Part shown: one piece after another, positions 26,511-34,111 of the stretch
Numbering within the stretch: the first letter of the stretch is position 1
Layout: every line of letters starts with the position of its first letter
Source of the DNA: Bacteroidales bacterium
Lineage (GTDB): Bacteria; Bacteroidota; Bacteroidia; Bacteroidales; Tenuifilaceae
Reading direction: 5' to 3'
Assembly: GCA_028680705.1 (NCBI GenBank)
Contig: JAQUJY010000023.1
Location: 1 to 36,894, forward strand
DNA length: 36,894 nucleotides
The notes under the pieces: generated by a model
What the model was told of the DNA's origin: nothing
What the model saw: only the letters and a program-made list of their open reading frames with translations
Database searches by the model: none
Made by a program: the position numbers and the translations under genes

Positions 26511-27347
26511 ATGAAGATTAAACTTGCCATTTCAACTTGCCCAAACGATACTTTTATTTTCGATGCACTGGTAAATAAGCGGTTAAATACGGGTGGATAC
26601 AATTTTGATGTTACCCTAGCCGATATCCAGGAACTCAACAATCTTGCCCTTAGTGGGGACGTTGATATGGTTAAGATTAGCTACGCACTATACCCAATAA
26701 TTAGCAAAGATTACCAATTACTTACTGCAGGTAGTGCTCTGGGAGAAGGAGTTGGCCCTTTGGTCGTATCGAAACGAAAGGTTTACCCCGACGAGGTTGA
26801 GCATACTAAAATAGCAATACCTGGGCAAACAACTACAGCCAATTTTCTTCTTAGCCTTGCATTTCCTAAGGCAATAGATAAAAAGGTGTATCTTTTTTCG
26901 GATATTGAAGAGGCAGTCTTGCAGAATGAGGTAGATGTGGGAGTACTTATTCACGAAGGGCGTTTTACCTATAGGCAAAAAGGATTGTTTAAGGTGATTG
27001 ATTTGGGCGATTTTTGGGAGAAAACCACATCGAGCCCAATACCATTAGGTGGCATAGCCATTAGGCGTAACTTACCCGATAAGGTAAAGCAGGAGTTAAA
27101 TGCCTTAACAAGGCAAAGCGTTGAATATGCACTAACCAATACTGGTTCAGCATTGCCCTTTGTTAAGCAGCATGCACAGGAAATGGACGAGCAAGTTATA
27201 CTAAACCATATTGAACTTTATGTGAATGATTTTTCCGTCAATTTAGGTGAAAGAGGGAAGCAAGCAGTTCTAAAGATGCTTGAAAAATCTTCGAGCCTCG
27301 AACAGTATAAGGGAGTTGAGTTAACAGAACCATTCTTTTTATGCTAG
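26511..27347 (+). CDS. mqnD: 1,4-dihydroxy-6-naphthoate synthase
   Basis: A 278-residue enzyme of the periplasmic-binding-protein-like fold that converts cyclic dehypoxanthine-futalosine to 1,4-dihydroxy-6-naphthoate in menaquinone synthesis. Motifs: STCPNDTFIFDAL at residues 8-20, DVDMVKISYA, GEGVGPLVV, TTANFLLSLAFP, VDVGVLIHEGRFTY and TTSSPIPLGGIAIRR. The ATG at 26511 is used because family members begin there; an upstream TTG would overlap mqnB. The gene sits 5 bases after mqnB and clearly forms an operon with it. mqnA, mqnC and mqnE are not in the window. Confidence 0.95.
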   Translation: MKIKLAISTCPNDTFIFDALVNKRLNTGGYNFDVTLADIQELNNLALSGDVDMVKISYALYPIISKDYQLLTAGSALGEGVGPLVVSKRKVYPDEVEHTKIAIPGQTTTANFLLSLAFPKAIDKKVYLFSDIEEAVLQNEVDVGVLIHEGRFTYRQKGLFKVIDLGDFWEKTTSSPIPLGGIAIRRNLPDKVKQELNALTRQSVEYALTNTGSALPFVKQHAQEMDEQVILNHIELYVNDFSVNLGERGKQAVLKMLEKSSSLEQYKGVELTEPFFLC

Positions 27348-27509
27348 GCGTTTAAAATATCTTTTTTCTAAATTGTAAATTTGTTTTGATAAACAGTTCT
27401 TTATGATTGATATAAACACGACGTGTTCTTGTCTTAAGTAATTTTGTAATGTAGATATTTGTTGATGGACTGATGTTTGCTTAAATTTATGTTTCTATAG
27501 TGCTAATCA

Positions 27510-27707
27510 ATGCAAGATACGCTAAAAGATATTCCAAAACGCCCTTTTTTCGGGACCTATAAGGTTCTCGTTGAAACCATCAATTCTCTCGATGAAAAAT
27601 GGTTTGTTGAGTTTTGGGATGTGCAGTATTTCTTTCTTGGTATAGAGGTATATCGATCAAAGCGAGAGGTTGTTCGTCAAATCAAGCCGAACGGCAAAAA
27701 GGTATAG
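27510..27707 (+). CDS. Small hypothetical protein, 65 residues
   Basis: A short ATG-started frame between mqnD and the Mn-type superoxide dismutase. The predicted protein has aromatic clusters (EKWFVEFWDVQYFF) in its middle and a basic C-terminal tail. It has no signal peptide and no membrane helix. Its balanced composition is more protein-like than random, but I recognise no family and no ribosome-binding clue. It is 162 bases from mqnD and 144 from the next gene, so it is probably a separate transcript if real. Confidence 0.45.
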   Translation: MQDTLKDIPKRPFFGTYKVLVETINSLDEKWFVEFWDVQYFFLGIEVYRSKREVVRQIKPNGKKV

Positions 27708-27807
27708 TCCTCATTCTCTTTCTCCTTCATTAATAGCGTTTTGTTTTCAGTTCTTCCTTCTGTTGAACTGAAAAGTAACTGAACAAATTTTGGTTTGTCT
27801 TGTTCTG

Positions 27808-27828
27808 TATTTAGAGTCAGTCTAAATA
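27808..27828 (+). promoter_or_regulatory. Candidate metal- or stress-responsive operator before sodA
   Basis: tatttaga at 27808-27815 and tctaaata at 27821-27828 are exact inverse repeats around gtcag, 23 bases before the sodA ATG. The size and shape suit a dimeric repressor of the DtxR/MntR or similar kind. Which regulator is involved is inference only. Confidence 0.45.
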
Positions 27829-27851
27829 ACAAACCTAAAAATTATAAGAAT

Positions 27852-28454
27852 ATGTCATTTCAATTACCAAAATTACAGTATAGTTATGATGCCTTAGAAC
27901 CTCACATTGATGCAAAAACAATGGAGATTCATTATACTAAGCATCACGGGGGTTACACAAATAACCTTAACAAGGCTATTGAGAATACTCCCCTTAGCGG
28001 TTTGTCAATTGAAGAGATATTGAAAAATATATCCAAGCACCCAGTGGCTGTTAGAAATAACGGTGGTGGATTTTATAATCACACCCTTTTTTGGGCACTT
28101 ATGTCGCCCAGTGGGGGCGGAAAGCCCACCGGTAAAATTGGCGATGCTATAAATGCCAAGTTTGGGTCGTTCGATAACTTCAAAGAGAAATTTGGAGCAG
28201 CGGCAGCAACTCGTTTTGGCTCTGGGTGGGCTTGGTTAATAGATAAGAATGGTGAGTTGGAAATTATTTCGACACCAAATCAGGACAATCCGCTTATGGA
28301 TGTGGTAGATGTTAATGGTTACCCTTTGCTGGCGCTCGATGTTTGGGAGCACGCATACTATTTAAAGTACCAGAATCGTAGACCAGATTACATCGAAAAT
28401 TTTTGGGATGTTGTAAATTGGAAGGAAGTTGAAGATAGGTTTATAAATAGGTAA
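27852..28454 (+). CDS. sodA: Superoxide dismutase, Mn-type features
   Basis: The 200-residue enzyme converts superoxide to hydrogen peroxide and oxygen. Metal ligands are His27, His77, Asp163 and His167 ([22 protein letters not shown]). Gln144 in TPNQDNPLM is the active-site glutamine position of Mn-type enzymes, and the N-terminal region has Gly (GGGFYNH) where Fe-type ones have Gln. It lacks a signal peptide, so it is cytoplasmic. The ATG at 27852 is chosen over an upstream TTG because family proteins begin with SFQLPKL. A second, Fe-type dismutase faces it. Cambialistic use of either metal is common in Bacteroidales and cannot be excluded. Confidence 0.93.
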   Translation: MSFQLPKLQYSYDALEPHIDAKTMEIHYTKHHGGYTNNLNKAIENTPLSGLSIEEILKNISKHPVAVRNNGGGFYNHTLFWALMSPSGGGKPTGKIGDAINAKFGSFDNFKEKFGAAAATRFGSGWAWLIDKNGELEIISTPNQDNPLMDVVDVNGYPLLALDVWEHAYYLKYQNRRPDYIENFWDVVNWKEVEDRFINR

Positions 28455-28507
28455 GCTTTTAATTAACCCCTTTTTTCTGTTAATAGTTTGGTTTAAGTTT
28501 TAGGGGG

Positions 28508-28538
28508 AAGGGTCGGGCATTGCGCCCGACCCTTTTTT
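28508..28538 (+). terminator. Strong intrinsic terminator after sodA
   Basis: aagggtcgggc at 28508-28518 pairs perfectly with gcccgaccctt at 28524-28534 around a 5-base loop, followed by T to 28538. It is the textbook form and stops the plus-strand sodA message. Confidence 0.95.
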
Positions 28539-28613
28539 AATGTTTAGCAATCAGTTTTTCTGGTTCTGCCCAAATCCTTCCTTGTGGTTCTTAATTCTAA
28601 GCCAGTAAAATAT

Positions 28614-28655
28614 GAGAGCCTCAGATATCGGTATTCACCGGTGGCTGAGGCTCTC
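28614..28655 (-). terminator. Long hairpin after sodB on the minus strand
   Basis: gagagcctcag at 28614-28624 pairs with ctgaggctctc at 28645-28655, and an inner cggt/accg stem stacks in the loop. On minus it is followed by ATATTTTA. It lies 24 bases past the sodB stop; with few T it may be bidirectional or act partly by slowing polymerase. Confidence 0.78.
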
Positions 28656-28678
28656 TATGTTACAGACAAGAAGCGTTC

Positions 28679-29254
28679 CTAGAATCTCTTCTCAACAATA
28701 TTCCAATCAACTAGTTTCCAAAAGGAGTCAAGATAATCGGGCCTGCGATTTTGGTAGTCTAGGTAGTATGCGTGCTCCCAAACATCACAGGTTAGAATTG
28801 GGGTTAGCCCATTGCGTAGCGGATTACCTGCATTCGATTCCTTTACTATCTCAAGATTTCCGGATGCGCTTTTTACTAGCCATGCCCATCCCGATCCAAA
28901 AATGGTAGCAGCAGCTTTTGCGAAGGTTTCTTTAAATTTGGCAAAAGAACCAAAATCACGTTCAATGGCATCGGCTAGTTTACCCGTGGGTTCAGTTTTT
29001 GGGTTTTTAGAGAAGGTCTCGAAATAAAAAGTGTGATTCCATACTTGTGCCCCGTTATTAAAAATTCCGCCATCGGCTTCCTTAATAATTGTCTCAAGAT
29101 CTGCATTCTCAAACTTGGTGCCCTTTATTAGGTTGTTTAAGTTATTAACGTAGGCTTGATGGTGCTTCCCGTGATGAAATTCAAGAGTTTGTTTACTGAT
29201 AATTGGGCTTAAATCGTCTAAATCATAGTTGAGCTTAGGTAGTTCAAATTTCAT
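28679..29254 (-). CDS. sodB: Superoxide dismutase, Fe-type features
   Basis: The 191-residue cytoplasmic enzyme removes superoxide. Metal ligands are His27, His74, Asp157 and His161. Gln70 in GAQVWNHTFYF is the Fe-type active-site glutamine, and the C-terminal position that holds Gln in Mn enzymes reads SNAGNPL here. It is thus complementary to the Mn-type gene facing it. The shared N-terminus (ELPKL) and C-terminus ([18 protein letters not shown]) show homology, but divergence is too great for a recent duplication. A promoter candidate lies just upstream on minus. Confidence 0.94.
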   Translation of the reverse strand: MKFELPKLNYDLDDLSPIISKQTLEFHHGKHHQAYVNNLNNLIKGTKFENADLETIIKEADGGIFNNGAQVWNHTFYFETFSKNPKTEPTGKLADAIERDFGSFAKFKETFAKAAATIFGSGWAWLVKSASGNLEIVKESNAGNPLRNGLTPILTCDVWEHAYYLDYQNRRPDYLDSFWKLVDWNIVEKRF

Positions 29255-29287
29255 GGTAATATTTTTTGGTTAAAAAACTGTTTGTTT

Positions 29288-29318
29288 AGCTAATATACAA
29301 TTTTAGTAAGCTAATTTC
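29288..29318 (-). promoter_or_regulatory. Candidate promoter for sodB
   Basis: On minus, TTG (29318-29316) precedes TATATTAG (29295-29288) by 20 bases. This fits TTG-N20-TAnnTTTG with one mismatch, 33 bases before the ATG. Confidence 0.35.
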
Positions 29319-29506
29319 AATTGTTTAATAGCTAAATTATGCTTAATAGGTGAATACATGGTGGTTTCAAAAACATGCGAAGATGTAATTTGACACAGTT
29401 TTTTAGTATCATCAATGGATTATAGTGATAAATGCTTGTATATTGGCACATCTTTTGACGATTAGGTACTCTAATCTGAACTATATTTAAGCCTATGTTT
29501 TAGGAT

Positions 29507-29539
29507 TTGTTTTAAAGCCATCGTTGATTAATAAATTTG
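29507..29539 (+). promoter_or_regulatory. Bacteroidota-type promoter for yqgE
   Basis: TTG at 29507-29509, 22 bases, then TAAATTTG at 29532-29539: an exact match to the consensus in sequence and spacing. Transcription would begin near 29546, giving a leader of about 44 bases to the ATG at 29590 and excluding the upstream TTG start at 29524. Confidence 0.6.
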
Positions 29540-29589
29540 TTCTTAATTTTGTTATCTTAAAGTTATCCTTTTTTGAAACGATTATAGCT

Positions 29590-30177
29590 ATGGAGCGAAA
29601 CATTGATTTTTTTAAGATTAATCATAAACCCTTTCTACCTAAGGAGGGGAGAGTGCTTATTTCACAGCCTGGGCTAATGGATCAGTATTTCAAGAGATCT
29701 ATTATTATTATTGTTGAGCACAACCAAAAGGGAACGATTGGCTTTGTGCTAAATAATATTGTAGACTTAAACCTTAAGGATTTTCTTCCTGATTTCCCCG
29801 ATTTTGCTGCAACAATATCCGTGGGAGGTCCAGTTGAATCAAATAGCATCCATTTTATCCACACCTTGGGCGATATTATCCCAAATACAATAAAAATTTC
29901 CGATGGTTTGTATTGGGGTGGCGACTTTGATGTGGTGAAAGTATTGATAGAACAAAAAAAGTTAACAGCAAGGCAGATAAGGTTTTTTATGGGATATGCA
30001 GGTTGGGGAGAGAGTCAACTTTCCGATGAGCTCAAAGAGCACAGTTGGGTTGTTTCTGAACTGGATCTTGTTCAAATTATGGCAGGGAAAGAGGATCTTT
30101 GGAATCGAACTGTGAGACAAATGGGCCCAAAATACAAACCTTGGACTATTTACCCCGAAAACCCATCCTTGAACTGA
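29590..30177 (+). CDS. yqgE: YqgE/AlgH family protein
   Basis: The 195-residue cytoplasmic protein belongs to the YqgE/AlgH (DUF179) family. It shows the lead motif GRVLISQPGLMDQYFKRSIIII, then HNQKGTIGFVLN, VGGPVE, FMGYAGWGESQL and the closing YPENPSLN. The fold is known; the function is not, though the family was first linked to alginate control. The ATG at 29590 is preferred to a TTG at 29524 because family proteins start close to the first motif and a good promoter lies between the two. Its last 28 bases overlap the end of the converging aminotransferase gene. Confidence 0.92.
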   Translation: MERNIDFFKINHKPFLPKEGRVLISQPGLMDQYFKRSIIIIVEHNQKGTIGFVLNNIVDLNLKDFLPDFPDFAATISVGGPVESNSIHFIHTLGDIIPNTIKISDGLYWGGDFDVVKVLIEQKKLTARQIRFFMGYAGWGESQLSDELKEHSWVVSELDLVQIMAGKEDLWNRTVRQMGPKYKPWTIYPENPSLN

Positions 30178-31034
30178 TCGGGAAAGGTGAGTTTATTCAA
30201 TTCATGACTAATCCTTTTGCTAATCATTCCAAAATACCTTTTGGTTCTTAGTCCAACAATCCACTGCACCCCTTTAATGGCGTTAGTTAGAAACAGCTCA
30301 TCCATATTTAGTAAAGCAGAAGGCTCTATTGGCTGATTATCAATTACGTTTAATTTCAGTTTGGGGGCTAGTTTAATAATAATGCTTCGCATTACACCTG
30401 AAACGCAACCATCGCTTATTGGCGGAGTTATTAAATTATCGCCCTTAAGGGCAAATAAATTTGAAGAGGTAGCTTCGATAATCCTGTTTTGATCGTTTAT
30501 TAGTATACAGTCATCCAGCCCGTTTTGCTGCATATGGGTGCTAGCTAATACATAAAGCAAGGCGCTACAATTTTTAATGGGCGATAATATGTTTATGGGT
30601 TTACGAATATCGGTGTATATATCTACAACCAGGCCCTTGCTATTGTATGGGTAAAAATTTTGGTCAAGGTCATCTGTTTGTATAATCATCCCTATCTCGT
30701 TATTTGTAGGCGCATATAGGCCACCCTCATTCCTATAAACGGTGACCCTAACCCTAGAGCTACCAAAAATTCTATTCTTATTAAGTGTCCGTTTAATTTC
30801 ATTCGATAGGAACTGTATGTTTAGGAATGGAGGTGGGATCATCGCCAAAATCTTCATACTATTCAGCATTCGGTTTAAATGCAGACTTAGGTGTTTCCCC
30901 TCGGTACCATAGGCATGGATAAACTCAAAAAAACCATCACCATAGGCAAAAGCTCTGTTGTTTACCCCTATGGCAGGCATGTCGGCTCTAATAAAATCGC
31001 CGTTTAGCCAGATATAGTTTCTTCTATCCTGCAT
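30150..31034 (-). CDS. Class IV PLP-dependent aminotransferase
   Basis: A 294-residue enzyme of the branched-chain aminotransferase / D-amino-acid transaminase / aminodeoxychorismate lyase fold. The start region WLNGDFIRAD and AFAYGDGFFE is typical. The cofactor lysine is Lys154 in SPIKNCSALLYV, and EATSSNLFAL carries the conserved Glu187; SGVMRS and ELFLTNAIKG bind cofactor phosphate. The three activities are not separable by eye: the short length and YGDGFFE fit an aminodeoxychorismate-lyase-like or generic member. The ATG at 31034 is chosen over an upstream TTG at 31046; it still overlaps the NUDIX gene by 11 bases, so the two are coupled. Confidence 0.88.
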   Translation of the reverse strand: MQDRRNYIWLNGDFIRADMPAIGVNNRAFAYGDGFFEFIHAYGTEGKHLSLHLNRMLNSMKILAMIPPPFLNIQFLSNEIKRTLNKNRIFGSSRVRVTVYRNEGGLYAPTNNEIGMIIQTDDLDQNFYPYNSKGLVVDIYTDIRKPINILSPIKNCSALLYVLASTHMQQNGLDDCILINDQNRIIEATSSNLFALKGDNLITPPISDGCVSGVMRSIIIKLAPKLKLNVIDNQPIEPSALLNMDELFLTNAIKGVQWIVGLRTKRYFGMISKRISHELNKLTFPDQFKDGFSG

Positions 31035-31461
31035 CAGTTTGCTCAATTTTAACCATTACCCTTTCAATAAGCCTTGGCTGAATTTTGCCGTGGGTAAGCT
31101 GGCTAGGAATATCATTTCTAAAATCAATCTCTTCAATCTCTGAAATGGGCAGTTCCCCAATTTTCTCAATTTGACAGTAGAAAAGCCTGTTGTAGCTTGT
31201 CCCGTTTTCTGTTTTAATGCTAAAATCGCAGATTGGAGATAGTGCATATTGCAACGCTCCCGTTTCTTCCCATAATTCTCTTTCAGCTGCTTGGTTAGGG
31301 GTTTCACCCTTCTCAACATGACCAGCTGGGATTTCCCATGTTGTTGCCCCTTTTTTGCGCACCCAAACCAGTTTTTCGTTAAAGTATGCAACAATTACAA
31401 CGTAGTTGTAGATTCTTTTGCGGGTGTTTATATTATGGTACTCAATTGTTAGTTGACCCAT
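31024..31461 (-). CDS. NUDIX hydrolase
   Basis: The 145-residue protein hydrolyses a nucleoside diphosphate linked to another group. The NUDIX box is exact: G at the start of GHVEKGE, then REL, and EETGA, fitting Gx5Ex7REUxEExGU. The surrounding segments (VVIVAYFNEKLVWVRKK, WEIPAGH) are standard. The substrate cannot be deduced. It overlaps rhomboid upstream by 13 bases and the aminotransferase downstream by 11, so expression is tightly linked. It may clean up damaged nucleotides or act in the same pathway as the aminotransferase; neither is shown. Confidence 0.92.
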   Translation of the reverse strand: MGQLTIEYHNINTRKRIYNYVVIVAYFNEKLVWVRKKGATTWEIPAGHVEKGETPNQAAERELWEETGALQYALSPICDFSIKTENGTSYNRLFYCQIEKIGELPISEIEEIDFRNDIPSQLTHGKIQPRLIERVMVKIEQTDAG

Positions 31462-32072
31462 AGCCCTAACTGGTTTAAGAAGATTTTGAAAAGTTTGGGG
31501 TCGATTAGTAATGGGTAAATAAACCCGAAAACAGCCCCAATAAAGTGAGCGTCATGGTTAATGTTATCTGTTGATTTTCGGCTCATATAGTTTGAGTAAA
31601 CTAGATAAACCACGCCAAAAACAATAGCGGGAATGGGGATAATTCCCATGAGATACAAATTGCTTAGTGGTTGAAAAAAAATACTAGTGAATACTATGGC
31701 CGAAACAGCACCCGAAGCGCCAACCGAATTGTAGTAATAGTTATCCTTATGCTTTTTTAGCGTTGTGAGGCTAGCAATAATGGTTCCGCCAAGATAAAGA
31801 GTAACGAAGTGAAATGTTGGATTTGATATAATACCAATGAGTTTGAGTTCGCCAAACATCTTCTCAACTGCTATCCCAAACGACAGAAAAACGAGCATGT
31901 TGATGAATAGGTGCATATAATCAGCATGAACAAAAGCGTGGGTTATTAGCCTGTACCACTGTTTTTTGTGGTAGGTATTATATGGATTAAATTGCAGTTT
32001 ATCCATTAATGCCCTGTTGTTGAGAGACATAATGGATACTATGGCGGTTATTATAATAATGGGTATGGTCAT
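31449..32072 (-). CDS. Rhomboid family intramembrane serine protease
   Basis: The 207-residue protein has about six membrane helices and cleaves helices of other membrane proteins. The catalytic dyad is present: Ser120 in VGASGAVSA and His176 in HDAHFIGA. The HLFINML segment near residues 54-60 and the WYRLITHAF loop are family marks. It overlaps the NUDIX gene by 13 bases and lies 53 bases after holA. Substrates cannot be guessed. Its length is near the core six-helix form, with no extra domain. Confidence 0.92.
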   Translation of the reverse strand: MTIPIIIITAIVSIMSLNNRALMDKLQFNPYNTYHKKQWYRLITHAFVHADYMHLFINMLVFLSFGIAVEKMFGELKLIGIISNPTFHFVTLYLGGTIIASLTTLKKHKDNYYYNSVGASGAVSAIVFTSIFFQPLSNLYLMGIIPIPAIVFGVVYLVYSNYMSRKSTDNINHDAHFIGAVFGFIYPLLIDPKLFKIFLNQLGLWVN

Positions 32073-32125
32073 GCTGATTTACTTTTAATGCTAATCGGAG
32101 CTAAGTGGTTTAACTCTAGCTTGGG

Positions 32126-33163
32126 CTAATGCATAATTTTAAATACTAACTCTTTTAAAAGTTCACCGTGTTCAACACTTTCGTTGTTCACACCTTTCGA
32201 TCGCATGTCGTACTCCCTGAGTAGGCTGAATATTTGGACGCATTTTCGAGGAGAGTAAATTCGCGCAGCTCTTGTGTAATCCGAAACGAAAAAGGGGTGC
32301 ACGCCAAGTTTTGTGGCAACTGTTCTTTCAGCCTTATCGGGAAGGAAATGGTAAGTGAAAACCTTGTTAAAGAATCCGTAAATTGAAGATATTGTGAGTA
32401 CTAGCGGATTTGCTTTTGGGCTTTTTGCAAAAAAATTAACGATTCTGTTGGCGTTGACTATATCCCTTTTCCCAATAGCATTGTTAAGTTCAAAGCGGTT
32501 AAAGTCTTTGCTTATACCAATGTTTTGTTCAATATGCTCTGTGGTAATTTGCTTTGCACCATTGGGTAGGGTAATAATTAACTTGTCGAGTTCGTTAACC
32601 ACCTTGCTAAGGTCGTTACCAAGATAGTCCTTAAGCAGTTCAGCCGATTGGGGTGAGATGGTGACTCCCGAGGGTTTTAGATAGTTAGCAATCCATGCTG
32701 CGATTTGGTTATCGTAAAGTCTTTTCGACTCAAAGACAATGCCCACCTTTGCAGCAAGTGAAAACATCTTTTTTACTTTTCCCCCAAGCTTTACACCAGG
32801 TCCCAGCTTATTACATATTACTAGTATTGTCGATTTCTGTGGTGCTTTAAGGTAAATCTCAAGATCCTCAAGTTTTTTTATCTGTTGGGCCTCTTTAATT
32901 ATAACAACCTGCTGGTTTGCCATCATCGGGAATCGACGTGATGTTTCAATTATCGTTTTTATGTCAATATCTTTTCCGTATAATATGGTTTGATTAAACG
33001 ATTTTTCCGATTCGGATAATATGTTTTCAGCAATATAGTCGGAGATGAGGTCGATATAGTATGACTCATCCCCTGTTAAAACGTATATTGGTTTGTAAAT
33101 CTTCTTGTTAAGTTCAGCTATAATCTCTCGACTAAGCTCTACTACCGTTTTGCGTTTGGCCAT
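32126..33163 (-). CDS. holA: DNA polymerase III subunit delta
   Basis: The 345-residue protein is the wrench that opens the sliding clamp in the clamp-loader complex during replication. Evidence: the N-terminal PIYVLTGDESYYIDLISDYI (P-loop-like, non-catalytic), RRFPMMANQQVVIIKEAQ, and the middle DYLGNDLSKVVNELDKL helix. The C-terminal collar region has AKSPKANPLVLTISSIYGFFNKVF. These match the HolA family from end to end. It follows the AMP nucleosidase gene by 10 bases and precedes rhomboid by 53. Linking holA to nucleotide-salvage genes is a recurring Bacteroidota pattern. Confidence 0.94.
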   Translation of the reverse strand: MAKRKTVVELSREIIAELNKKIYKPIYVLTGDESYYIDLISDYIAENILSESEKSFNQTILYGKDIDIKTIIETSRRFPMMANQQVVIIKEAQQIKKLEDLEIYLKAPQKSTILVICNKLGPGVKLGGKVKKMFSLAAKVGIVFESKRLYDNQIAAWIANYLKPSGVTISPQSAELLKDYLGNDLSKVVNELDKLIITLPNGAKQITTEHIEQNIGISKDFNRFELNNAIGKRDIVNANRIVNFFAKSPKANPLVLTISSIYGFFNKVFTYHFLPDKAERTVATKLGVHPFFVSDYTRAARIYSPRKCVQIFSLLREYDMRSKGVNNESVEHGELLKELVFKIMH

Positions 33164-33173
33164 TTATACTATT

Positions 33174-33944
33174 TTAAAACCTTAGATGTTTTACCGATTT
33201 TCCGTTATCCCTCAGTTCTTTAAGCGATTCAATACCGATTTTAATATGATCTTCAACAAAAAGGTTGGTTATTTCTTTATCGCTTTGGGATGTTTTTATT
33301 CCTGACGATATCATGGGTTGATCTGAAACGAGCAAAAGTGCTCCTGATGGAATTTCGTTGGCAAATCCTACAATGAATATGGTGGCGGTTTCCATATCAA
33401 CGGCCATGGCCCTTACCTCTCTAAGGTAGTTCTTAAATTTCTCATCGTACTCCCACACTCTTCGGTTGGTTGTGAGCACGGTACCCGTCCAGTAGTCGCG
33501 GTTAAAGTTTCGTATAGTAGTTGAAACTGCGCGCTGTAGGTTAAAAGCGGGGAGTGCTGGTACTTCAGGAGGGAGGTAATCGTTGGATGTTCCTTCGTGT
33601 CTAATGGCTGCTATGGGGAGAATTAAGTCGCCCAGCTCATTTTTTTTCTTAATTCCACCACATTTCCCGAGGAAAAGCACTGCGCTAGGTGTAATCGCAC
33701 TAAGCAAATCCATAATTGTGGCTGCATTTGGGCTTCCCATGCTAAAATCAATCATGGTGATATCGTCGGCAGTAGCGCATGGCATATTGGCATTCGGGTC
33801 AACAATGTGGGTGTTATTATACTCCGCAAAATAGTCGAGGTAGTTTCTGAAGTTTGTGAGTAGTATATATGAGCCAAAATCCTCAAGTCTCTGTCCAGTG
33901 TATCTGGTAAGCCAGTCTTTTACGATTTCATTTTTTGTTTTCAT
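33174..33944 (-). CDS. AMP nucleosidase
   Basis: The protein (256 residues from the chosen start) cleaves AMP to adenine and ribose 5-phosphate in purine balance. It has the PNP/UDP-phosphorylase fold: MGSPNAATIMDLLSA, LFLGKCGGIKKK, LGDLILPIAAIRHEGTSNDY, DYWTGTVLTTNRRVWEYD, AVDMETATIF and LLVSDQPM. It lacks the N-terminal regulatory domain of the E. coli enzyme, as expected in this phylum. The ATG at 33944 is chosen because family proteins begin MKTKNEIVKDWL. ATGs at 33956 and 33995 are possible, but a promoter candidate at 34015-34022 leaves the last only about 13 bases of leader. It lies 10 bases upstream of holA. Confidence 0.92.
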   Translation of the reverse strand: MKTKNEIVKDWLTRYTGQRLEDFGSYILLTNFRNYLDYFAEYNNTHIVDPNANMPCATADDITMIDFSMGSPNAATIMDLLSAITPSAVLFLGKCGGIKKKNELGDLILPIAAIRHEGTSNDYLPPEVPALPAFNLQRAVSTTIRNFNRDYWTGTVLTTNRRVWEYDEKFKNYLREVRAMAVDMETATIFIVGFANEIPSGALLLVSDQPMISSGIKTSQSDKEITNLFVEDHIKIGIESLKELRDNGKSVKHLRF

Positions 33945-34014
33945 ATCATCATTCATTACTATCTGTTTATTTTTATGAATGTAATTATCGGGCATAGAAC
34001 TGTACTAATATTTA

Positions 34015-34022
34015 CAAAAATA
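34015..34022 (-). promoter_or_regulatory. Candidate -7 element for the AMP nucleosidase-holA operon
   Basis: Minus-strand TATTTTTG matches TAnnTTTG exactly; a CTG lies 19 bases upstream in the TTG position. The start of transcription would be near 34008. Confidence 0.4.
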
Positions 34023-34111
34023 CAAATTTTTTCGACCCTTTCAGTAATGTTCTTTCCAATCCTTTTTGAACATCGAGGTTCTTTTCTAATCTTTGTGAAA
34101 AGTTTCTAACA

